Origin: Protonemura montana
Taxonomy: Eukaryota; Arthropoda; Insecta; Plecoptera; Nemouridae
Assembly (NCBI GenBank): GCA_947568835.1
Contig: OX387606.1
Location: 1,488,001-1,552,000 of the forward strand
Length of the DNA stretch: 64,000 bases
Direction of reading: 5' to 3'
Shown: one piece after another, positions 1-9,700 of the stretch
Layout of the letters: every line of letters starts with the position of its first letter
Position numbering within the stretch: the stretch's first letter is position 1
The notes under the pieces: model-generated
The model's input: the letters and a program-made list of their open reading frames with translations, nothing else
Databases searched by the model: none
What the model was told of the DNA's origin: nothing
Made by a program: the position numbers and the translations under genes

Positions 1-420
1 TAGATATTTGCTGTCGGAGATACGGGCTCCAGATGCTAGAACAGTACTCTAGTTGTGGCCTGACTAGGGTTAGGAATGCCAGTTCTTTGGCCTTTTTGGT
101 TGCAACTTTCAGGTTTCTCATCACAAACTGGAGGGTTTGCTATCCATAATGCATAATGTGAAAACTCCATTTGTTTCATTTTCTCTGGTAAAAAAGTGAG
201 GGGAATGCAAGTAAGTCCCCCCCCCCCCCACCTATACTCTCTAATTTATAATTTAATTATACAATACATTCTGGTTATATGTTCAAAATTTCAATTAGCT
301 TATGTTCTGGATATAGGCAACATTTCTCCTCCATTTTTCCAGCAGTCTATTTTGCTGCATTATTTCTGATGTATTTTATCTGACTAGATTTGAAAAGGAA
401 ATCCAACTTTTCCAACTCAC

Positions 421-3400
421 CGAGCTTTCAAAGCTCTGCGGTGTGTGTCAGCAGCAGCCTGCCTAGCCCCGCCCACTTTCTTAAGTCCGTCCAATGAAAG
501 CTTCAGGGCGGAGTCCAGCTGTGCAAAGCCAGACTTCAAACCTTCCGTGTCTTTTTGCACGTTGATGCTTTGCAGGGAGTTGAGCGCCTGCAGAGCATCA
601 CAGAGTGCAGAATACAATCCGCCAGGTGCCACCTGGAACACAATGCACATTCCACTTCAGTTCAAATCATTTAAAAACATCACCTAACCTAACCTAACCT
701 AACCTAACCTAACCTAACCTAACCTAACCTAACCTAACCTAACCCAACCTAACCTGTTCAGCAAACTTGGTTTGACTGTGTCCATAATATATCTATTAAT
801 GAATGAATGAATACATTTTATTTAGCTATCAAGCTATTCCATCATATATAACAGGTTACACAACATTATAACAATAAAGGAACACACATATTGATAAAGA
901 ATAAATATCAGTACATAATAGTACTGTTTTTGTACATAGTTAATGCTTATAATTTATTATGTTTATTTATTTCTGCTTTCATGTTTAAATTGTAAGCAGC
1001 AAATTCAGGGGGTGCTCCAAAAGTTGTTTTTTCCAGTATTTAGTGGTTTCCACTTTCTTTGGTTGCTAATTATTTTCAGGCATTTACTTCTTCAAGATTG
1101 TATATTAGTTGCATTCCTGACTTTATGCGGTAGTTTATTGAAAAGTAGTATGAAACAAATGAATGCACTGACAGCTAGCATGTGTTCAGGTGGGAGAGGG
1201 AGATGGTAAAGAGGATGACGCCATCGAAACGAATGTAAACCTGCCCTGATGCAGGTAAGTCGAAAACTCCAAACCTCTTTTGTCACTGTCGTTAGTTTGT
1301 AACTCAAGGGACATTGATTTTTCTGATGTTTTTAGATCAATTGCTTGATTGTTTTTGTGGTTTTACTGTGGTTCTGCTCTTTTACAAATGGTTTGCAATC
1401 CTAATACCAAGGATATCGTTGGTCCTTTTTTAAACTACAAACCCTTCTTAAAAGAACAACTTAAAATCACTAGTGACTTTATTATTATCAACACTATAAC
1501 CGTCTCAAAATCCATGCCGAAACGGGGACTTGAACCCTGATCTCCACCTATCGCTGGTGTTGCTCTAGCTCATTGAGCTACTTGGACACTGGCTTTTTGA
1601 GACGATTTTAGTGTATTTGATGAGAATGACAAATCTCCAAGGAGTAGAATCAAGAGGCTGTGAATACTCACAGTCACTCTGATTCTAAAGACGCTATACC
1701 ACGTCACAACCTGTCAAACTCGAGTAACTCCAATTTGACATTAGATACGTTGTTGTATTTAGATGAAATCTTATTTAAATTGCAAACGCTTGCAATGCAC
1801 GGGGTATTTTATTATTATCAACACTATAACCGTCTCAAAAATTGATGCCCAAACGGGGACTTGGACCCCGATCTCCACCTGTCGCAGTTGTTGCTCTAAC
1901 CAATTGAGATACTTGGACGTTGGCTTTTTGATTTTGGCATTTTTGGCCCAAACGGGGACTAGCGTGATCGAGACGGACTGTAAAGTGGACTCACCTCGTA
2001 GAGCAGCACGAGAGTGACAGAGTCTTGTAGTGGACAGAGATGAACTGTGTGTGGACGACCTCCCAAGTCCAGTGACAGGCTGAATGGCTCAGACCATCCT
2101 CCGCCTTCTTCTGATTCGTCTGCAATGTCTGCAATCAGCGATTGCACCCTTTCAGTAATTTTTTTTCATTAATCTATCTTAACTATAACTAATCTATCTA
2201 TCTTCCGTCTAAAGTACCGTCACTTGAATCTCACCGTCGCGGTTAGCTGTTGTTACTCACCAAGTTCCCCTTCCTCGGAGCTCTCGTCTTCTGCGCTGGC
2301 ATCGCGCTGGGCTGCGCAGAGCAGCGCGAGGAAGACTATGTCGGCAGCGGCCAAGTCCTGGGCCCCGCGACTGAAAACAGGCCGCAATCTTTTCTATTTT
2401 ATGAATCTTTTTGAAGTCGTACTTCGTAATCGCTTTATCAGGTCTTTGTTTCATTGATTAATGATAAATTAGAAGCACAACAATAGTAAATCAATTTTAA
2501 ATTGGTTTGTACCGATGATGTGACTCAGAATGTGGCTATTGATCTCACGAGTGCCAACCCCTAACCAAGTAAACAAAGGAAAATCTGTGGGAAAATAATG
2601 GGGCTTTGGAAGAAGCATGTGTTTGCAATGAGTCATGCCCTCATGAGGGAATAATGTGCTGTACCTACGGCGTTAATAGAAAACCATAATGCCACGTCTT
2701 GGCCAACTTTCAATCAACTTGGCTGATCAGCAACGAGAATTTAGTAAAAAAACACCTTAGCCTGATAAATTGAAAGGTAGTTCATTAGCATTACCTTGCC
2801 ACAACCTGGTGGATTCTGACTACACATTGCCAACTTTAGAATGCAAAATATAGCCAGTCTTCACCGGGGAGTTTGAAAATTAACCAGGAAATTATGAAGG
2901 AACAAAACATCTCGCATTTAAATTCTTTGTTAATTGATCAGTTTATTTACGTGAAATTAAATCTATTGAAAAATAAGAACTTGAATACAAAACTAAAAGT
3001 CCTAATGACTTCTGCTAAATACCTGCCGTACACTAGCGGATTCTAGCAATGGCTGCCAAAAAGCAGTTTGCAAGCTTGGGTGCATACCAACCTGATAAAA
3101 GTTAAAAGTAACCTAAAATATATTAATTTGATCATTGGTTGATTAATATTTATTGTTTTTCATTAAATATTTATTTTTACTGAAATTATTAGATGTTTCA
3201 ACCAAAGAAAAACATTATTTTGTTGCTTTTAAATCGTATAGTTAACAGTAGCATCGTGGTATCATATTTTCTAGGTTGGTACAAGCAGCCCAGAAAGTGG
3301 CAAACTCAAATTAATTCTAGTGTAGTTTGGATCTGTTTGGATCCAAAACCTTTGCGCCCTGCCCCAGAAAATAGAGTTACTTTTAGCATGAGATGAGATT

Positions 3401-4855
3401 AAACTGCTTCATGTAGAAGCAAGTTCAAGCAACTGTCTGTATTAACGTTGCCCAGTTTGCACATCCTGCATTGTTTGCCAGAGACAACGCTGACTTATTT
3501 CCTAAAAGATGTGACACTAACTCATATGAAACAAAAGTAGCAGGAAAACTACAGATGTGACATCATAGGCTTTGTATAATGGATACCTGCTCAATGTTGG
3601 GAGTGAAAGTCATGAATAGCTTTCCACAACAACTTAGTTGCATTGCAAGCCAAGATGCATTCAAGACAAACCTCGAGATCTTCCTCCTCCAAGAAGAGTT
3701 TTATAATTTAGAGGATTTTTTTATATTAGAGATTATTAGGTTAGACATATATGTCAAGTTAGACTGCTACAGATGACAATGTACACACATTAAAAATGAA
3801 CTGAACAACTAATAAAATACAAATACAAATACAAATACAAATACAAATAGATTCCAAACCTGGAGTGCAGCGACAGCAGTTTGTTGGCTACGAGCAGCAG
3901 AGCATGAGCGGCTCCCGATCCAGTCTCCACGGCACGCTGAGTTGCCGTGGCGGAGGCCGCTGCCAGCGCAGAGTTGACTAACAGCGGCTCAACGGCCTCG
4001 ACCAGTGACGCTTGGTCCCGGAGAGCTAGCCGCCGCCAACAAGCCAGTGCACTGCTTGCCAAAGCGGCTAGCGCAGGCATTCGCTTCATACTGCAGAGGC
4101 AAGGACATGCTGATGAGTTAGTGTTATCAAAATTTTAAGCAACTAAGTTTTTACAGCTGAAAAATCAGTATATATTTGCTTTATGTTTTACATTTAACAT
4201 AAAGAAACTAACTTTATTGAAAAAGAACGACATCCAAGATCTCAAATAGGACGCTGAGGGTAAACTTAATGATTATGAAAGTCAAATAACTTACAGAGTG
4301 ACATCGGGTCCACACAAATGCTTGACAACGGTAACGCAAATGCCAAGATTTCGTTTCAAAGAGTTGATGTCTCCAACTCCGATGTGCATGAATAAGAACC
4401 CCATGTACTGCAAACGGGAATAACATGAGTATTGGCAAATATTCGCAAAAATCAATAAAAAGAATGTGGATTTCCATTTTATTTTCATGTTGATAACGCC
4501 GCGTGTTTACCTCATCAAACACCATCGTAATTCCATCCCCGCACTGCACGGAAGTGTATGAATTTCCAAATTGGCATATCATAATCCGCTGAGACGTAAC
4601 AATTGGAGAGAATAGTTGGATGATGACATTTGGTCCTATCTCTTCGCTTTTCTGAAATGTAAAGAAAGGCCATGATAAATGTAGAAATGAACAGTTATAG
4701 ACTTCAAAATTTGGAGGTTAGAGTGGGTAGTTTACCTCGTCATTAGAGATTAATCCTTGGGTTTGAGCGGATTTTCTAAGATGATTATGGAATTCGCTGT
4801 CATACTTCGAATATATAAGATCATTCTGTTGGTCAAAGACTAGAGTAGCCCTCAT
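421..4855 (-). CDS. HPS1: HPS1 homologue (BLOC-3 subunit), 7 exons, 3' part outside window
   Basis: Exons on the minus strand: 4736-4855, 4511-4651, 4295-4407, 3860-4090, 2261-2370, 1995-2128 and 421-632. All boundaries are GT-AG and phases match throughout (0,0,2,2,1,0). The start is ATG at 4855, giving MRATLVFDQQNDLIYSKYDS. Exons 1-3 resemble the N-terminal longin-type region of HPS1 (for example FMHIGVGDINSLKRNLG). Exon 4 ends AHALLLVANKLLSLHS and exon 5 has an ADIVFLALLC segment followed by an acidic Ser/Glu linker, as in HPS1. Exon 6 matches the next longin-like block (PLQDSVTLVLLYE) and exon 7 is helical and Lys-rich. In known species HPS1 and HPS4 form BLOC-3, the exchange factor for Rab32/38 in lysosome-related organelle biogenesis. 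Exon 7 ends in a good GTGAGT donor, so the C-terminal exons lie left of the window. Introns 4 and 6 are filled with mobile elements. Family assignment is by recalled similarity, not a search. Confidence 0.8.
683..753. repeat. Interstitial (AACCT)n telomere-like tract in HPS1 intron 6
   Basis: About 14 tandem AACCT units (TTAGG on the other strand) with one AACCC variant. The tract begins about 50 bp from the acceptor of HPS1 exon 7. It is far too short and too internal to be a chromosome end. Confidence 0.9.
943..1480. other. HPS1 intron 6, AT-rich stretch without recognised features
   Basis: AT-rich sequence between the telomere-like tract and the first tRNA-related element. ORFs here are short, lack splice support and have no recognisable protein pattern. 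Confidence 0.5.
1485..1800 (-). mobile_element. tRNA-related SINE copy
   Basis: On the minus strand a tRNA-like module (A box near TAGCTCAAT, B box GGTTCAAGTCC) is followed by a conserved tail (TTTTGAGACGGTTATAGTGT) and a TTATTATTA-type end. The region preceding the tRNA module (about 1600-1760) is also shared with the copy at 28078-28370, so the tRNA-like part is not at the extreme 5' end of the repeat. Confidence 0.75.
1803..1975 (-). mobile_element. Second tRNA-related SINE copy, truncated
   Basis: Directly adjoins the previous copy, with the same TTATTATTATCAACACTATAA end and tRNA-like head. It stops just before the donor of HPS1 exon 6 (1995), inside intron 6. Confidence 0.7.
2780..3215. 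repeat. Dispersed repeat shared with 63640-64000
   Basis: About 420 bp within HPS1 intron 4 that recurs with small differences at the right end of the window (shared blocks include TGCCAACTTTAGAATGCAAA and GATGTTTCAACCAAAG). It carries one copy of the CCTTGCCACA..CTGGTGGA motif that is tandemly amplified at 61890-63645. No coding potential was seen. Confidence 0.8.
3405..3850 (+). mobile_element. LINE 3' end (degenerate reverse-transcriptase ORF tail)
   Basis: Broken reading frames resemble the extreme C-terminus of Jockey/CR1-type LINE ORF2 (DAFKTNLEIFLLQEEFYNLE, like the usual FKxxLKxxLLxxxFYSLEEF pattern), followed by an (ATACAA)n tail. An inverted relative lies at 15945-16402. The tail abuts the donor of HPS1 exon 4. 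Confidence 0.7.
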
Positions 4856-5349
4856 ATTCTAATTATGAAGTTGCACACGAAAATTGTCGACATAAACTGA
4901 CAGAAGCCACCTGCGTTTACCGGACCCCAACCAGCAGCAGCTTTGAGCAGCAGTATCAGATTGAACTTGGCCAATATTATTGTACCTTTAGAGAGGCTAC
5001 AATCAAGAATTCTTTGCACAGTTGAACATGCTAAACGGCATACTAAATCGATTGTACCTTTCAGAATAAAATCGTGTGAAACTCAAAAATCTTGTAAAAT
5101 GATAAAAACATAATAAGGTCCCTTGAGGTAGACGCAAATTTTATGCCCGAATTTTCAAAATAGCTTTAAAAGCATCCAACACCCAACAAAGACAAAATGT
5201 TTTGCTACCTTCGATTAATAAAACGGCTGTAACTACCAAACGAGAACCCGGCCCAATTCAAAAATCTTGTAAAATGATAAGAACATACAGAGGTACCTTT
5301 ACACAACATACAGACCAAAAGTAAAATTTGGGCCGGATTTTTTGAAGGG
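4856..5349. other. HPS1 5' flank; two diverged tandem blocks
   Basis: Region upstream of the HPS1 start codon. Two roughly 170-bp blocks (from about 5070 and 5240) both contain CAAAAATCTTGTAAAATGAT and similar flanks, so they are an old tandem duplication. No convincing TATA box or further exon was seen. Confidence 0.45.
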
Positions 5350-6222
5350 GTTAAACGACGCACTGTTTTGACATCTGGCCATGCGGCACTGGTCTAATGG
5401 CGTCAATAAATGAGTGGATGATGATGAGGGTGATGATGAACCTAACCTAGACTAGAAGAGAGGAGGGGAAACCCAGTGCCGGCACGTAGTCTACTCCTGT
5501 CGAAGAGCACCAAGGGGACCACCAGCTTAACGTCCCTTCCGAAGGACGGTACAACGCGAACAACAGGATTCCTCCACAAATCCATGCTGTCGAGAGGTTG
5601 ATAAGCAAGGCGAGTGAAGTTGCTGTACTAACTTTCATCCCTCCAACCTCTCTCCCGAACAGAACTGATCATGTGTGCGATGGTCACCCATCCAATACCT
5701 GACCCAGCACAGTGTTGCTTAACTTTCACCCCTCCAACCTCTCTCCCGAACAGAACTGGTCATGTGTGTGATGGTCACCCATCCAATACCTGACCCAGCG
5801 CAGTGTTGCTTAACTTTCATCCCTCCAACCTCTCTCCCGAACAGAACTGGTTATGTGTGTGATGGTCACCCATCCAATACCTGACCCAGCGCAGTGTTGC
5901 TTAACTTTCAACCCTCCAACCTCTCTCCCGAACAGAACTGGTCATGTGTATGATGGTCACCCATCCAATACCTGACCCAGCGCAGTGTTGCTTAACTTTC
6001 ATCCCTCCAACCTCTCTCCCGAACAGAACTGGTCATGTGTATGATGGTCACCCATCCAATACCTGACCCAGCGTAGTGTTGCTTAACTTTCATCCCTCCA
6101 ACCTCTCTCCCGAACAGAACTGGTCATGTGTATGGTGGTCACTTATCCAATACCTGACCCAGCGCAGTGTTGCTTAACTTTGGTGATCTCATGAGAATCG
6201 GTGTTTCCAACACGCTAAACAG
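5350..6222 (-). mobile_element. 5S-rRNA-derived SINE with six internal 91-bp units
   Basis: Read on the minus strand, the head (6222 to about 6170) matches the internal part of 5S rRNA (GTTGGAAACACC, then GAAGTTAAGCAACACTG, then GGTATTGGATGGGTGACC). A 91-bp segment containing this promoter region repeats about six times. A conserved body follows, then a GTCGTTAAAC 3' end at about 5350. The family occurs about ten times in this window. Confidence 0.9.
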
Positions 6223-6261
6223 TTCGGTGAGTCGGACCTTTTCAAAACTTCCTGTTTGATC

Positions 6262-6385
6262 ATGGATTGAGCTTGGATTGAGCATGGATTGAGCATGGAT
6301 TGAGCTTGGATTGAGCATGGATTGAGCTTGGATTGAGCTTGGATTGAGCTTGGATTGAGCACGGATTGAGCTTGGATTGAGCAAA
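6262..6385. repeat. 11-bp minisatellite (ATTGAGCTTGG/ATTGAGCATGG)
   Basis: About eleven tandem 11-bp units. Eleven is not a multiple of three, so all three minus-strand frames encode the same periodic SSIQAQSKLNP-type peptide. These ORFs are repeat by-products. Confidence 0.85.
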
Positions 6386-6642
6386 GCAAGTGCAAATGGG
6401 GTAGCTCACGTGAATGGTAGATGACAACGCATTTTCGAACCATGGTAATGACCAGAGCAAACTTTCCTCGCCGGAACGGAAACATGCTAAACATTTTGAA
6501 CAGAAACCGTGTAAATAATTGTTTACCTCACCACAACCAAGCTCATTACGTTTTAAATATTGTCTTATCAAGTTCTGTAATTATGTCGATAATTCCCGTC
6601 GATGGTCGATGGAGAGTTGATAACATCGTCGTGGCATGGTTG

Positions 6643-6668
6643 GCGGGAGGGGGGGGGGGGGGGGGGGG
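6643..6668 (+). repeat. Poly(G) tract upstream of secreted-protein gene
   Basis: A run of about 20 G residues (interrupted once near its start), about 90 bp upstream of the start codon at 6758. It may form a G-quadruplex and is a likely site of length variation. Confidence 0.9.
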
Positions 6669-6757
6669 AGAATATTTGAAGACAATTAAACCGATGGCCG
6701 GTCTTATCCAGGTTTTGCTACAACGGTGTCGACATAGTTCTACACTTCGCGTCGACA

Positions 6758-9700
6758 ATGGGGTGTTTTCTCTTTCTGGCGTTTACAGGTGACTTTCATG
6801 TTTACTTTACTCTCAATCTTGTTTCATGTGAAATGTCTTCTCCAAATAATTGCCTCTTTTGCTATCCTATCTTCTTAAGTACCGAGTGGAACACCTCCTT
6901 TCATTGAAATGCAATTAGCGCGTAATGGACTGGTTTCTACTCAAGTCTAGTGAAGGGTTGCCAGGTGTCCACTTGGAATCCTTTGTCCCGAGACGAATTT
7001 GAATTGTTTCAAAATCCAGATTTTTTTTTAATATGTTAAAAGCGAATAAACTTGTTTAATTTTTGTGCACTACGTTTTCACCGCGCTGCACAATCTCGCC
7101 TGTGTAAATGTTTCATCCCCTTCATGGCTAACGAGATGTCAATATTCTCGAATGCTATTTTCGGTCGATAGAGGATGATTATTGTCAGTGGTTTCAGGAC
7201 ACAGTTTTGTACGTGATTTTAGATTTCTTCATGCATTTAAGTTCACAAATAATTTTAGTGAGTAGATAACAACGCCGTTAACACGCCGTGGCACGGGGCA
7301 TGTGCCAAGTTTAAAATCGAAGTTGTGAGGGGAGGAACAGGGATGGTAATTGTCCCGGGTCTCTCGGCCATTGCAATTTGACCACATGTCAAATGGTACC
7401 GAGTTTTCATGGGATGAAATCTCCATTCAAAATGGTCGTTCTCACTATTGATAGCTCTGGTATAAGACAGTATGTTAAAATGTTTAAAGAATGGTTGTGT
7501 AGAATTCATAAAACGCGTAGAAACAGGATTATAGCTGACCCTTGCCATCATTTTTACTGCCCTTTTGAGAAGTAGCCCCTATAACTACAATCACAGATAA
7601 CACGTCCACGTGCCGGGCACTGCTGGCGTACACTTGATTTCAATGTCAGACAGTTCACGTCAAAGTGCTCTGTTTTCAGCCATGCTTTCTAACGCTCACG
7701 GGGCGTTCAACACTAAACCGCTGCTGACCAGTTCTGTCAGCAACAAATACTTCACCCAATACAACCCATACTTACCTTACGGACAATCGGCTTACAACGC
7801 CTACCCCGCAACCAACGGCTACACGTATGGGCAATACGCATCCAATCCGTACGGCCAATACGCATCCAATCCGTACGGCCAATACGGGCCAGCCGTATCC
7901 AGCTATCAACCAGGAGCCAGCTACGTAGTAGGTAACGTTATAGCTGGCAATTCGGGCACCCTGGGTGCCCGGCCCGCCACCGGAAGCTATGTCTACGTCA
8001 ACAACAATCTGCCGGCGACGGGGAGGATGGTCATCGTATCTGATTATGATCCGCTCGCTCCCAAGAGTCTAACGACGGCTGCGTTTGGAGGGAAGGTGCC
8101 TGTTAAGAAGGTAAGAAGACGGTGGCTTTCACTGTTTATCATTTGGGGTTTAATCGGAGTCTCGGCGCAATATTTCAGCTGTCACCCCGAAAATTGCTGA
8201 CCGATAAAATCAGTGGAAGGCCACAGAATAAGTCGCAGCAGGTTTGAGTTTAAAGAAATTGCATTGAGTTTTTCCTCGCATGTGACTCGCATTTGAGATT
8301 GGTTGCAGGGCGAATTCCTGTCAAGTTTTAATGTTAATTTGTTAAAAAAAAGTTTTTTTATATTTTCCCTTAAACGCATTTCCTGTTAGAGGTCGATATT
8401 TGATAATTTGATAATTTGATAATTACATTTACTGATTTGGCGAATTTCTCAAGATATCTGATGTCTTATGTACTGACTTTCATGGCTAGCGTCAAAATAT
8501 TCCAAGTCTTTAACTTATACAAAAACGAAAATGTTTGGAACTTCGTCTTGGCTTTGGTAATCGACGCAATGACCCTCTGCAGACCTTAGGACGCCGACGC
8601 CGCCGACGTCAAACCTCGACAGGGTCGTGCGAATTCGTCTTCAACGCCAAGCTGAACACTGTGGTATCGTCGAACTCTCTGACAAATCGGGACTCGTTGC
8701 TGTTGGTAGTGAGCCCCATGAGCTTCCCGATCAATGTGACTCGTATCCTTGCCAACCGTGCCACCCTAGTGGGGCTAGCCCATCGAACAAACCTCTTCAT
8801 CGCCTCTGTGCCGGGGCAGAAAGCACGCACGCCAGCGGAGGTCGCTGAAGTTGATGCTGCCAACGTTGCCATCCGCGCGTTGGACAACGCCGAGGCTGAC
8901 ATACATGTCATTGACTACGCCAGCAAGGTAAGGCTAGGTGCAGACTAGAGGTACATGTTAGGTTGGTTAAGGTTAGGTTAGGTTAGGTTAGGTTAGGTTA
9001 GGTTAGGTTAGGTTAGGTTAGGTTAGGTTAGGTTAGGTTAGGTTAGGTTAGGTTAGGTTAGATTAGGTTCGGTAAGGTTAGGTAAGGTTAGGTTAGGTTA
9101 GGTAAGGTTATATTAGGTTAGGTAAGGTTATATTAGGTTAGGTTAGGTTATGTTAGGTACAGGTTAGGTACAGGTTAGGTTATGTTAGGTACAGATTAGG
9201 TACAGGTTAGGTTAGGTTAGGTAAGGTTATATTAGGTTAGGTAAGGTTATATTAGGTTAGGTTAGGTTATGTTAGGTACAGGTTAGGTACAGGTTAGGTT
9301 AGGTTAGGTTAGGTTAGGTTAGGTTAGGTTAGGTTAGGTTAGGTTAGGTTAGGTTATGTTAGGTACAGGTTAGGTACAGGTTAGGTTAGGTTAGGTTAGG
9401 TTAGGTTAGGTTAGGTTAGGTACAGGTTAGGTACAGGTTAGGTTAGGTTAGGTTAGGTTATGTTAGGTACAGGTTAGGTACAGGTTAGGTTAAGTTAGGT
9501 TAGGTTAGGTTAGAACTTTATGTATTTAAATCGGCTTTCAAAACTAGTTAAAGGTCACCTGTATGTTCGAAATGCTCTGTGGATAAAATCTTCACACCAC
9601 ACTTATATAACGCCTTGTATTGCTGTTTAAAATTCCAAAGAAATTCCGATAAGCCGTTATCACGGCAAACTTATCAAGTATTAAGCTTCGACCTCATTTT

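Noticed and set aside
8958..9513. True telomere
   Set aside because: Flanked on both sides by exons of the same gene and degenerate.
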